A stretch of DNA of 64,000 nucleotides from positions 4,327,501 to 4,391,500 of the forward strand of contig CP031585.1 of the NCBI GenBank assembly GCA_003217735.2, given 5' to 3'. How positions within the stretch are numbered: position 1 is the stretch's first letter; each line of letters begins with the position of its first letter. The translations under genes and the position numbers were made by a program. The stretch comes from Marinibacterium anthonyi (GTDB lineage Bacteria; Pseudomonadota; Alphaproteobacteria; Rhodobacterales; Rhodobacteraceae). Positions 49,674 to 57,951 of this stretch are shown here, in pieces. Under the pieces are notes generated by a model that saw only the letters and a list, made by a program, of their open reading frames with translations, searched no databases and had not been told where the DNA came from.

Positions 49674-50609
49674 ATGGCCCTGCTCATCGACATCGGACAT
49701 GACGGCTGGATGCCCGAGGAAGAGGTGCGCGATGCAGTCGCCGCCGCGATGCCGGGCGCCGACATCCGCCTGCGCGACGACCTTGGCCGGGCCAGCGACA
49801 TCACCATGATCGCCTGTTCCAGCCTGCGCCGCGACCTGCCCGCGCGCCTGCCCAACCTGGCCCTGGTGCAAAAGCTGGGCGCGGGGGTGGAAACCATCGT
49901 CGCCCACCCGTCGCTGCCGCCCCATGTGCGCGTCGCCCGCTTGAAACCGATGGAACCGGCGCGCGAGATCGCCGAATGGGCGCTGGCCTATATCCTGCGC
50001 GATCAACGCCAGCTGGTCGATTTCGCCGCCGCCCAGTCCCGCGCCGAATGGAGGCCGATGGCCCCGCGCAAGACCCGTGAAACCCGCGCCGCCGTGCTGG
50101 GCCTTGGCCACATCGGCGCCACCACCGCCCGCCTCCTGCGCGACCTGGGCTTCATCGTCACGGGATGGAGCACTTCGCCCAAGCAGATCGACGGTGTCAC
50201 CTGCCTGCACGGCCCCGACGCCCTGCCGGCGCTTCTGCCCGACCAGGATTACGTCGTCGCCATCCTGCCTTCGACGGATGGCACCCGCCACCTCTTCGAT
50301 GCCGACATGCTGGCCCGCATGAAACCCGGCGCGGCGATTCTGAACGCCGGGCGCGGCACGCTGATCGACGAACCGGCGCTGCTGACGGCGCTGGACACCG
50401 CCACCCCCGCCCGCGCCATCCTGGACGTCACCGCAACGGAACCCCTGCCCGCCGACAGCCCGCTCTGGTCCCATCCCGGCGTCACCATCACGCCGCATGT
50501 CTCCGGCTGGCACCTGGGCGATGCGCTGAACGACGTGGCCGAGAACTACCGCCGCCTCACCTGCGGCGACCCGCTCCTGCACGAGGTGGACCGCATCCGG
50601 GGCTATTGA
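49674..50609 (+). CDS. D-2-hydroxyacid dehydrogenase (glyoxylate/hydroxypyruvate reductase A type)
   Basis: A 311-residue NAD(P)-dependent reductase. NAD site VLGLGHIGATTARLLRDLGF, the arginine motif LNAGRGTLIDEPAL, the Glu in DVTATEPLPADSPLW and the catalytic His in TPHVSGW are present. The short N-terminal domain and PMEPAREIAEW fit the GhrA branch, which reduces glyoxylate or hydroxypyruvate. The ATG at 49674 follows AAGGGAGA. The 3' end overlaps the convergent ACT-domain gene by 7 bases. Confidence 0.9.
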   Translation: MALLIDIGHDGWMPEEEVRDAVAAAMPGADIRLRDDLGRASDITMIACSSLRRDLPARLPNLALVQKLGAGVETIVAHPSLPPHVRVARLKPMEPAREIAEWALAYILRDQRQLVDFAAAQSRAEWRPMAPRKTRETRAAVLGLGHIGATTARLLRDLGFIVTGWSTSPKQIDGVTCLHGPDALPALLPDQDYVVAILPSTDGTRHLFDADMLARMKPGAAILNAGRGTLIDEPALLTALDTATPARAILDVTATEPLPADSPLWSHPGVTITPHVSGWHLGDALNDVAENYRRLTCGDPLLHEVDRIRGY

Positions 50610-50992
50610 TCCACGATCAGGTGGCCCGCTGCGGCCAGCGCCGGAACCGCCCGGTCCACATCGCCTTCCGGAACCAGCAGGTGTTCCCCGTCGAAGGTGC
50701 ACAGCACGAACACCCCGATCCCGGCCTCGCTCACCGGGCTCACCAGCGACTGCACGATGCCGCTTGCCTGAAAGTCGAACGGCCCGACGCTGCGCAGGCA
50801 GGTCCAGGGCCCGTCCACCGTCACCCCGTCCGGGATCCGGTCGATGGCGCACACGATCGTCAGCTCGTCCTCGGCCCGCACCAGGGCCACCAGCCCCGGG
50901 CCATCGGCCCAGCCCGGCATGGGCGCGTCCGGCGCCAGCCGTGCGATTCCATAGCGTCCGGGAACGCGGCGCAGTCGGATATGTCGGGTCAT
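50603..50992 (-). CDS. ACT-domain protein
   Basis: A 129-residue protein made of two ACT-like beta-alpha-beta units. The second unit, SLVSPVSEAGIGVFVLCTFDGEHLLVPEGDVDRAVPALAAAGH, is the conserved part of the ACT_7 type (also in CASTOR-like proteins), which binds amino acids. It may be a small amino-acid sensor, with no catalytic residues visible. The ATG at 50992 follows AAGGAGGGG. Confidence 0.8.
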   Translation of the reverse strand: MTRHIRLRRVPGRYGIARLAPDAPMPGWADGPGLVALVRAEDELTIVCAIDRIPDGVTVDGPWTCLRSVGPFDFQASGIVQSLVSPVSEAGIGVFVLCTFDGEHLLVPEGDVDRAVPALAAAGHLIVDQ

Positions 50993-51128
50993 CCAGCCCC
51001 TCCTTCATGGTTCATGAAGAAGGACATTCCCGACGCGCCCGCCCCAGCGACCCCGGGCGACCCCGGGCGGCCCATGTCGAAAGCTTCATCTTCCGCAACA
51101 GGGCCACATCCATACCCGAACCCGCATC

Positions 51129-51167
51129 CCCGTCAACGGATCCCGTCAACAGACCCCGTCAACGGAC
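51129..51167. repeat. 13-bp tandem repeat x3
   Basis: Three copies of CCCGTCAACGGAT/C end 1 base before the stop codon of the glutathione transferase gene. Confidence 0.88.
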
Positions 51168-51168
51168 C

Positions 51169-51816
51169 CTACCGGCGGACGCCCTTCAACTCGTCGTAAT
51201 TCACCATCACATGCGTCGCGTAATCCGGCCGCAGGCACAGCCGCCGGTAATAGGCCGCGATCTCGGGATGCGGCGCCCGGTCGATATCCAGCGTGAAATA
51301 CCGGTACAGCACATGCCCCACCCACAGGTCGGCCAGGCTCAGGTGCTCCCCCACGACAAAGCCCCCTCGTGCGATCCGGGGCGCCACGATCTCCATCAAC
51401 GCCTCGAACCGCCGCACCGCCCCGGCGACGGCCTCCACGTCCCGATCCCGGGCCGGCGTCCGCCAATGCGCCCAAAAGACCGGCACGGTGAAGGCGCCGC
51501 AAAAGACATGCTTGCCCCATTCCGCCCAGACATCGATCCCGGCGCGCGCCAGCGCATCCTCGGGCCAGAACGGCGCCGCACCATAGCGCGCCGCGAGGTA
51601 GCGCAGGATCGCCGCGCTCTCGAACAGCGCCGGCCCCTCCCCGTCCTGCAAGACCGGCACCAGCCCCATCGGGTTCATCGCCCGAAAGCCCGGGTCGTCC
51701 ACCCCGCCGAACCGCCCGCCCACGTCGATCCGGTGAACCGGCAGCCCCATTTCGGCGCTCCCCCACATCACCGCCTGCACGTTCGACGAACTCGCCCGCC
51801 CCCAGACCGTCAGCAT
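51169..51816 (-). CDS. Glutathione S-transferase family protein
   Basis: A 215-residue protein. The N-terminal thioredoxin fold has VWGRASSSNVQAVMW (Ser/Asn of the catalytic loop), the cis-proline motif MGLVPVLQDGEGPALFESAAILRYLAARY, and an all-helical C-terminal domain with FVVGEHLSLADLWVGHVLYRYF (N-capping motif). It conjugates glutathione or acts as a peroxidase; the substrate is unassigned. The ATG follows AGGAG. Confidence 0.9.
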   Translation of the reverse strand: MLTVWGRASSSNVQAVMWGSAEMGLPVHRIDVGGRFGGVDDPGFRAMNPMGLVPVLQDGEGPALFESAAILRYLAARYGAAPFWPEDALARAGIDVWAEWGKHVFCGAFTVPVFWAHWRTPARDRDVEAVAGAVRRFEALMEIVAPRIARGGFVVGEHLSLADLWVGHVLYRYFTLDIDRAPHPEIAAYYRRLCLRPDYATHVMVNYDELKGVRR

Positions 51817-51897
51817 CGCCGCTCCTGCTTCTTTCTCTTCAAAAATACCCGGGGGTGAATGCGCCCCAAGGGGCGCAGAGGGGGCAACGCCCCCTCC

Positions 51898-53142
51898 TCA
51901 ATGCTCTGCGGTCAGAACCAGCGTCTGGACCGGCAGCAACAGCGCGTGGAACCGCAGCAGCAGCGCATGCACCAGGCCCACGGTGTCCACCGCGTGCAGC
52001 GCCAGCCAATGCAGCGTGCTCAGGCTGTCGTCGGTCTCCAGCCGGTCGTGGTTGGACGTATAGGCGTTGGCCGTGCACGTCGATCCCGGCATCACCTTGT
52101 CCATGCCCCCCTCATAGATCGGCTCCATCCCCACCAGCACCGTGCCCGGCGTCTGGCGCTGGCTCAGGTCCACCAGCGCATCCGTCGGACGCAGCTCGCC
52201 GCCCTTGATGACCTCCTGCACGCTGACGATGACCATCGGAATGATCTTGAACGGCACCGAGACGCACAGCACCTCCGTCACCATGCCTTCCTTCAGCACC
52301 TGCGCCGACATCTGGGAAAACGCCGCCTGCATCCGCGCCCGCCCGCCCGCGGCCCCGTCCGGCACGATGATCCCCGCCGGGCGCAGCACCGAGGACACGT
52401 AATCGCCCGTCTGCAACGCGAATTGCTGTACCGTGCCGGATACCCCGGCATGAACCGTGGTCAGGTCCAGCTCGACCTGGGCCTGGCGCACCGCCGCCTC
52501 GGCACTGGCCCGCTGGGCCGGCAAAAGCGTCTCGACCCGCGCGCGCGCGCTGGCCTCCTGGCTGCGCGCCGCGTCCGACGCGGCGGCCTGGGCATCGGCC
52601 CGCGACCGGTTGCGGTCCAGGTCCTGCTGGCTGACCGCGGAAGATCCGCGGTTGATCAGCTGCTCGGTCCGCGCCAGCTCCATCTGGTATTCCTGCAGCA
52701 GGGCGTCGGACTGGGCCACCGCCGCGCCCGCCGTCTGCAGATCCGCCGCCGCCATCACGATCTCGGCGTCGATCTCGTCCAGGCGGCTGCGCGCGGTCTC
52801 CAGCGCCGCTTCCTGCCGGGAACTGTCCAGCCGGAAGATCGCATCGCCCGCCTCGACATGGCCGCCCGTCGGCACCAGCACTTCGGTCACCCGGCCCGGC
52901 GTCTCGGGCAGGATCGTCACCGTCCGGAACGCCGCCGTCACGGTCACGGCAGACGGGTGGTAATAGAACACCACCGTGATCAGCGACAGCGTCAGCAGCG
53001 CGCAGCCGGTGATCCCGTAGCGCAACTCGTACCACACCGAATACAGCGTGATCTCGTGGCCGAACCGCTTGCCCTGCAGGTATCGGCGCACAAGGTAGTC
53101 GGGCAGGATCGTCACCAGCGAACAGATCAGGACTTCGAACAT
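51898..53142 (-). CDS. Membrane fusion protein (HlyD/EmrA type)
   Basis: A 414-residue inner-membrane adaptor. After a long cytoplasmic N-terminus, one membrane helix (about 45-62), a split lipoyl domain (VTILPETPGRVTEVLVPTGGHVEAGDAIFRLDSS ... TTVHAGVSGTVQQFALQTGDYVSS) and a long alpha-helical hairpin (about 110-220) follow. The C-terminal half has an extended hydrophobic tail (HALLLRFHALLLPVQTLVL). It is 3 bases after a 162-residue membrane protein gene; together they resemble the YibH/DUF3302 pair, which are linked to efflux. Confidence 0.88.
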   Translation of the reverse strand: MFEVLICSLVTILPDYLVRRYLQGKRFGHEITLYSVWYELRYGITGCALLTLSLITVVFYYHPSAVTVTAAFRTVTILPETPGRVTEVLVPTGGHVEAGDAIFRLDSSRQEAALETARSRLDEIDAEIVMAAADLQTAGAAVAQSDALLQEYQMELARTEQLINRGSSAVSQQDLDRNRSRADAQAAASDAARSQEASARARVETLLPAQRASAEAAVRQAQVELDLTTVHAGVSGTVQQFALQTGDYVSSVLRPAGIIVPDGAAGGRARMQAAFSQMSAQVLKEGMVTEVLCVSVPFKIIPMVIVSVQEVIKGGELRPTDALVDLSQRQTPGTVLVGMEPIYEGGMDKVMPGSTCTANAYTSNHDRLETDDSLSTLHWLALHAVDTVGLVHALLLRFHALLLPVQTLVLTAEH

Positions 53143-53145
53143 GGC

Positions 53146-53634
53146 TCAGACCTTCCCAGCCGGCGTGTCGGTGTCGGGACGGGCCGTGTCGAACGGATCC
53201 TCGGGCTCGGCCGGTTCGACGGGCGTGCCCGGAACATGGTCGAAATCGTCCTCGCGCGGCTGATCGCCCTCGTAGGCGCGCCCGGCCAGCGACGCCAGCG
53301 ACCGCGCCCCCGACACCAGCGGCGTCAGGTAATCCGGCAGCGTCGTCGCCGCCAGCAGCAGCGCCGCCACCCAGAAGATGTTCTGATGGGTGAACAACGC
53401 CAGCAGGCACAGGATCGCGACGATCTGGAACTGCGTACGCCCATGCCCATGGGCCATCCGTTCGGGCAGCGAATGCAGGTACAGGTAAAACACCCCGGCC
53501 ATGAAGGCCCCGACGATCAGCACGTAGACCGCGATCGTCATCAGCGTGTCGGAACCATCGGCCGCCGGAAGGAACGACGGCAGATGCGCCGGCGCCAGCG
53601 GGTTCATCGCGGCGGTCGGGGTCGTGTCGGACAT
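53146..53634 (-). CDS. Small inner-membrane protein, partner of the fusion protein
   Basis: A 162-residue protein with about three hydrophobic segments (about 31-55, 70-100) and an acidic, proline-rich C-terminal tail. The segment QFQIVAILCLLALFTHQNIFWVAALLLAATTLPDYLTPL is the most conserved-looking part. I do not assign a function; gene order with the downstream fusion protein suggests an accessory of that efflux system (YiaW/DUF3302-like). Strong ribosome site AAGGAGGCC. Confidence 0.7.
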   Translation of the reverse strand: MSDTTPTAAMNPLAPAHLPSFLPAADGSDTLMTIAVYVLIVGAFMAGVFYLYLHSLPERMAHGHGRTQFQIVAILCLLALFTHQNIFWVAALLLAATTLPDYLTPLVSGARSLASLAGRAYEGDQPREDDFDHVPGTPVEPAEPEDPFDTARPDTDTPAGKV

Positions 53635-53668
53635 GATGGCCGGCCTCCTTGGTGCGGGGTCTGCAGGC

Positions 53669-54049
53669 TCAGGGGACCATGATCCAGCTGCCGTCCGCCG
53701 TCTTGCAATTGCGGAAGGTGAAGTCCTGCGGCTCGGGCCTGCGCTGGGTGATCACCACGTGGCGCACGTCGGCGCACTTGCCGTCAAAGCCCACCAGCAT
53801 CGCCTTGCCGCTGTTGCCGGTATCGGGGTTCGACCAGTCCTTTTCGGCGCCGACCTTGGGCGTGCCCTCGCGGTAAAGCGTCGCGGCGGTCTGGCTGAGG
53901 ATATTGATGTCCTGCTGGGTCAGGCCCGTGCGGCGCAGCGTGTCGGCCATGCTGCGCGCCGCCACCGGCGTGGGGGCCATCCCCGTCGCCACGACCGTGC
54001 CCAGACCAAGGCAAAGCGCCAAGCCTCCGGCTGCAAGAAAACTGCGCAT
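53669..54049 (-). CDS. Exported protein of unknown function
   Basis: A 126-residue protein with a signal peptide (about 1-31, ending VAARS). The mature domain has two Cys in GKCADVRHVV and FRNCKTADGSW that could form a disulfide, and a conserved-looking end DFTFRNCKTADGSWIMVP. It resembles small surface-antigen-like proteins of alphaproteobacteria, but I do not name a family. It stands alone, upstream of the efflux pair on the same strand. Confidence 0.7.
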   Translation of the reverse strand: MRSFLAAGGLALCLGLGTVVATGMAPTPVAARSMADTLRRTGLTQQDINILSQTAATLYREGTPKVGAEKDWSNPDTGNSGKAMLVGFDGKCADVRHVVITQRRPEPQDFTFRNCKTADGSWIMVP

Positions 54050-54210
54050 CGAAAGGTCCTACTCCGGCTTTTCTTCGTTACCGGCTCATGGTTAACATCC
54101 CCCCGGCCATCGTCAAACCGACAAATTGCAACGCAGGCCGCGGGGCGTCGCCCGCGTGCATCACATCTGGCCAGACGCCTGCGGCGGGGGCATAGTCCGC
54201 CGGAACCATG

Positions 54211-54270
54211 ATCGACCCAGATCGGCCCGGACCGCACCAGATCAGACCGGATCGGCCCGGATCGTCCCAA
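54211..54270 (+). repeat. 10-bp tandem repeat x6 before allE
   Basis: Six decamers related to ATCGGCCCGG in exact 10-base register, ending 17 bases before the allE start codon. Confidence 0.9.
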
Positions 54271-54287
54271 GAAGAAAACGGAGATCC

Positions 54288-55124
54288 ATGACCAAGCGAT
54301 CCTACGCCACCCCGCCCGGCGGTCTGCCCCCGCAAAGCGACCGCCCCGCCGGCCCCACCGGGCGGGCCCGGTTCACCGAAGCCTACGCGGTGATCCCGCG
54401 CACCACGATGCGCGACATCGTGACCTCGGCCCTGCCCTACTGGGACGATGCCCGCGCCTGGATCCTGGCCCGCCCGATGACCGGCTTCGCCGAAACCTTC
54501 GCCCAGTACATCGTCGAACTGGCGCCGGGCGGCGGCAGCGAATGGCCGGAACCGGACCCCGATGCCGAAGGCGCGATCTTCATGGTCGACGGGGCGATGA
54601 CGCTGAGCCTGGGCGACGAGGATTACGTTCTGGAACCCGGCAGCTTTGCCTACCTGCCGCCGGGCGCGAATTACACGCTGCACAACCATGCCGGCCCCGA
54701 AGCCCGGTTCCACTGGATCCGCAAGGCCTATGAAAAGGTCGAGGGCCTGCCGGTGCCGGACTTCTTTCTCAGCCATGACGACGACGTCGACCCGATCGAG
54801 ATGCCCGAGACCGACGGCCGCTGGGCGACGACACGGTTCATGGATCCCGAGGATCTGCGCCACGACATGCACATCACCATCGTCACGGTCCAGCCCGGCG
54901 CGGTGATCCCCTTTGCCGAAACCCACGTGATGGAACACGGGTTGTACGTGCTGCAGGGGCGCGGCGTCTACTACCTGAACGGCGACTGGGTCGAGGTCGA
55001 GGCCGGCGATTTCATGTGGCTGCGCGCCTTCTGCCCGCAGGCCTGTTACGCCGGGGGCAACGAACCCTTCCGGTACCTTCTGTACAAGGACGTCAACCGG
55101 CACCCCAAGCTGCGGCTGCCCTGA
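54288..55124 (+). CDS. allE: (S)-ureidoglycine aminohydrolase
   Basis: A bicupin enzyme of 278 residues that releases ammonia from (S)-ureidoglycine to give ureidoglycolate in purine catabolism. Cupin 1 has EGAIFMVDGAMTLSLGDEDYVLEPGSFAYLPPGANYTLHN; cupin 2, with the Mn site, has TVQPGAVIPFAETHVMEHGLYVLQGRGVYYLNGDWVEVEAGDFMWLRAFCPQACYAGG. The N-terminal YAVIPRTTMRDIVTSALPYW is family-typical. It is separate from but functionally linked to the allA/puuE-uraD operon at the window end. Confidence 0.93.
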   Translation: MTKRSYATPPGGLPPQSDRPAGPTGRARFTEAYAVIPRTTMRDIVTSALPYWDDARAWILARPMTGFAETFAQYIVELAPGGGSEWPEPDPDAEGAIFMVDGAMTLSLGDEDYVLEPGSFAYLPPGANYTLHNHAGPEARFHWIRKAYEKVEGLPVPDFFLSHDDDVDPIEMPETDGRWATTRFMDPEDLRHDMHITIVTVQPGAVIPFAETHVMEHGLYVLQGRGVYYLNGDWVEVEAGDFMWLRAFCPQACYAGGNEPFRYLLYKDVNRHPKLRLP

Positions 55125-55138
55125 TATCCACCGGTGGC

Positions 55139-55159
55139 GGTGGGTCGGAACGACCCACC
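55139..55159. terminator. Hairpin after allE
   Basis: Stem GGTGGGTCG / CGACCCACC, loop GAA, 15 bases after the allE stop, between convergent genes. The reverse complement TAGGGTGGGTCG...CGACCCACC resembles a widespread repetitive palindrome. Confidence 0.5.
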
Positions 55160-55254
55160 CTACGCCCGTCGCGCCGGGCGGCCACACCGGGAAGACCCCG
55201 AACCACCACACCCGGCCCCACCGGATCGCCCGCCCGATGCGGCGCCCGCACCGG

Positions 55255-56103
55255 CTATTCGGTCAGGTCCAGTTCTTCGTTGATCGCGTCCAGCGTCGCG
55301 ATCCGCTGGGTCACGGCGTCGGCGTTGCGCCCGACATAGGACAGCGCCAGCAGCCGCAGCATGGATATCATCGTCGCGTGGGTCGGCAGGATCCCGTAGC
55401 TGGCGACATGGCAGGGCAGCACGAATTCCGAAAACCGCTGGGCCTGCGCCGCATAGGCATGATCGGTGATGGTGATGATCCGCATCCGCGTCGTGCGCGC
55501 ATGGGCCAGCAGCACCGGCAACAGCCTCGGGCGCGGCTCGAACGTCAGCAGCACCAGCACGTCGCGCGGCCCCGACATCGACAGTTCCGATGCCCAGTCC
55601 TGGCCCGATCCCTCGATCTGGTGCACCCCGTGGCGCAGCCGCGTGAACATCGTCCGGCCCAGCCGCGCGATCCCGTATTCGTCGCCGAAGCCCAGGAACC
55701 AGACGCTCGGCGCGGCCTCAAGCACCGCCGCGATTTCCGGCAGCATGTCGGCGCGCATCTCCTCGAAGGTGCGGGTCAGGTTGCGCTGTTCCAGGTCCAG
55801 GTGTTCCGACAGCGTCCGCCCCAGCGACGCCGTTTCGGGCTGGGTGTCGAATCGAACGAACGGTTCGCGGCTGTTGCGTTCCTCCCGCGCCTGGATCCGC
55901 ACCTCTTCGAAATCCGCATATCCCAGACTGCGAAAAAATCGAGCAGTCGTCGCCTTGGACACCCCGGCCAGCGATGCCAGCTCGGTCGCCTTGTGGGTTT
56001 CGACAAGCCCTTGATTCTCCATCAGAACGGCCGCGATTTTCTGCTCGCTCGACGTCAGGCGCGCATATTTCTCCTGGATGCGAAGGATCAGTCTGGAAGC
56101 CAT
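55255..56103 (-). CDS. MurR/RpiR family transcriptional regulator
   Basis: A 282-residue repressor. The N-terminal HTH_6 domain (LTSSEQKIAAVLMEN...TKATELASLAGVSKATTARFFRSLGYADFEEVR) binds DNA; the C-terminal SIS domain (about 120-260) with VWFLGFGDEYGIARLG and VLVLLTFEPRPRLLP binds a ligand, usually a sugar phosphate. It is divergent from the ABC operon at 56179-60276, with only 75 bases between the two start codons; the palindrome there should control both directions. Confidence 0.88.
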   Translation of the reverse strand: MASRLILRIQEKYARLTSSEQKIAAVLMENQGLVETHKATELASLAGVSKATTARFFRSLGYADFEEVRIQAREERNSREPFVRFDTQPETASLGRTLSEHLDLEQRNLTRTFEEMRADMLPEIAAVLEAAPSVWFLGFGDEYGIARLGRTMFTRLRHGVHQIEGSGQDWASELSMSGPRDVLVLLTFEPRPRLLPVLLAHARTTRMRIITITDHAYAAQAQRFSEFVLPCHVASYGILPTHATMISMLRLLALSYVGRNADAVTQRIATLDAINEELDLTE

Positions 56104-56127
56104 GTGAACCGCTTTTCCCTTGACGTC

Positions 56128-56163
56128 TGAAACTAAGGTTTCACAACAATGAAACACTGAAAC
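56128..56163. promoter_or_regulatory. TGAAAC/GTTTCA operator cluster between rpiR and the ABC operon
   Basis: Perfect dyad TGAAACTAAGGTTTCA at 56128-56143, plus two more TGAAAC half-sites at 56150-56155 and 56158-56163. It is centred in a 75-base divergent spacer, the expected site of the RpiR-type repressor. Confidence 0.65.
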
Positions 56164-56178
56164 GGCAAAGGCAACAAG

Positions 56179-56916
56179 ATGACGTCCTCCAGAATGATCC
56201 GCGAAAGAATATGGACGAGGCTGCATGACGTGGCGAGGCCGGATACCCGATTCCACATGAACTTTGCCGAGGTCATCCCCGATTTCGAAGGCTCGGACGC
56301 CGCGACCGACCGGCTGGTCCAGGACCCCGCCTATCAAAACAGCAGCTTTGCCTTCATCACGCCGGACAATTGCCTTGTCGACCTGCGCCGCCGGATGATC
56401 GAGGCGGGCAAGCCCTTTGTCATGTCGACCTACGGCATCTATCGCGGCTTCCTGTATCTCGACCCGGCCAAGGTGCCTGCGGGCGCCGCGCTGTACGCCG
56501 CCTGGCTGGATGGCATGGAACATTTCGGCGAACCGGTGACGCTGGAACAGATCTCGGCCATGGGCCGGTTCGACTACCTGGTCACCGGCGCTTCGGCGGT
56601 GTCGATGAACGGCGTGCGCTTCGGCAAGGGCCACGGGTTCTTCGACCTGGAATGGGGCATGTTCACCGACCTGGGGTTCGTCGACGAAAAGACCCCGGTT
56701 CATGCGCTGGTCCATGACATCCAACTGATCGAGGAACAGCTTCAGCCGTCTGAAACCGACATCCTGGTCGACAAGATCTTTACCCCCGGCGGCACCCACG
56801 TGGTCGGCCGCCGCGCCAAGCGGCCCAGCGGCGTGAAATGGCCGCTGCTGGACCCGAAACAGATCGCCGACACACCGCCCCTGCAGGAATTGCAACGCCT
56901 TCAGGGGCTGGCCTGA
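56179..56916 (+). CDS. 5-formyltetrahydrofolate cyclo-ligase-like (MTHFSD-type) protein
   Basis: A 245-residue member of the 5-FTHF cyclo-ligase superfamily: the fold signature VSMNGVRFGKGHGFFDLEWGMFTDLG resembles the substrate/ATP-binding GKGxGYYD motif of the ligase. It lacks the basic N-terminal ATP loop of true ligases, so it more likely acts like the uncharacterised MTHFSD branch. It is the first gene of an operon with an NMT1-like binding protein, ATPase and permease under an RpiR repressor, so it may process the imported compound. Function not assigned. Confidence 0.75.
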   Translation: MTSSRMIRERIWTRLHDVARPDTRFHMNFAEVIPDFEGSDAATDRLVQDPAYQNSSFAFITPDNCLVDLRRRMIEAGKPFVMSTYGIYRGFLYLDPAKVPAGAALYAAWLDGMEHFGEPVTLEQISAMGRFDYLVTGASAVSMNGVRFGKGHGFFDLEWGMFTDLGFVDEKTPVHALVHDIQLIEEQLQPSETDILVDKIFTPGGTHVVGRRAKRPSGVKWPLLDPKQIADTPPLQELQRLQGLA

Positions 56917-56976
56917 CCCCGCCCGAAACCGTCAAAAAACTGCCAAAAAACGCCTGACAACAAGGAGATATCATCC

Positions 56977-57951
56977 ATGACCGCCACGCTGAACCGCCGC
57001 GCCTTCCTGGGCACCGCCACTGCGGGCCTTGCGTCCATGTCCCTGCCCCGGATGGGCCGGGCCACCACCCGCCCGCTGACCATGCAGGCCGCATGGATCA
57101 ACGACGCCGAATTCACCGGCTATTTCGTCGCCATGGACGAAGGCTATTACGCCGACGCCGGGCTTGACCTGGAATACCTCTCCGGCGGCCCCGACGTGAT
57201 CCCCGAAAGCACCCTGATCGCCGGACGCGCCCACCTGGCGCTGACCACCCCGGACACCACGATCAAGGCGATTTCCGAACAGGGCGCGCCGTTCAAGATC
57301 ATCGGCGCCCAGTACCAGAAGAACCCGATCGGCATCGTGTCGCTGGCCAAGACCCCGATCAACGAACCCAAGGACCTGATCGGCAAGACCCTGGCCGTGC
57401 CGCCGGTCAACGTGATCTCGGTCAACGCGATGCTGAAGATGAACGGCATCGATCCCAGCCAGGTCAACATCGTCCCCTACGCCTACGACCCCACGCCCCT
57501 GATCAAGGGCGAAATCGACGCCAGCCTCGATTTCACCACCAACGTGCCCTTCACCATCGCCCAGGCGGGCGAGGAAGCGACGTCGTTCCTGCTCTACGAT
57601 TACGGCTACACGATCTACAACGACACCGTCGTGGTGACCGACACCGTGCTGAACGAAAAGCGCGACCTGCTGATCGACTGGCTCGCCGCCTCGCGCAAGG
57701 GCTGGGCCGCGAACCTCGCCGATCCCACCGTCTGGCCGGCGAAATTCGCCAACACCCACTTCAAGGGCACCGGTCGCTCGATCGAAAACGAGGTCTATTT
57801 CAACACCGCCCAGAAACCGCTGATCGACTGCCCCGAAGGCTGCATGGCCCTGACCGGCGACGGCATCGAAAAGTGCCTGTCCGCCCTGGGCGAAGTCGGC
57901 ATCGTCGGCCACACCGACATGTTCGACACCACCCTCCTGGCCCAGATCTGA
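56977..57951 (+). CDS. ABC substrate-binding protein (NMT1/THI5-like)
   Basis: A 324-residue periplasmic receptor with a twin-arginine-like signal (NRRAFLGTATAG). The NMT1/THI5 fold shows WINDAEFTGYFVAMDEGYYADAGLDLEYLSGG, DLIGKTLAVPPVNVISVNAML and the hinge after KGEID. This class binds sulfonates, nitrate or thiamine-pyrimidine precursors. The Shine-Dalgarno AAGGAGATAT is strong. The last base of its TGA overlaps the ATG of the next gene. Confidence 0.88.
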   Translation: MTATLNRRAFLGTATAGLASMSLPRMGRATTRPLTMQAAWINDAEFTGYFVAMDEGYYADAGLDLEYLSGGPDVIPESTLIAGRAHLALTTPDTTIKAISEQGAPFKIIGAQYQKNPIGIVSLAKTPINEPKDLIGKTLAVPPVNVISVNAMLKMNGIDPSQVNIVPYAYDPTPLIKGEIDASLDFTTNVPFTIAQAGEEATSFLLYDYGYTIYNDTVVVTDTVLNEKRDLLIDWLAASRKGWAANLADPTVWPAKFANTHFKGTGRSIENEVYFNTAQKPLIDCPEGCMALTGDGIEKCLSALGEVGIVGHTDMFDTTLLAQI

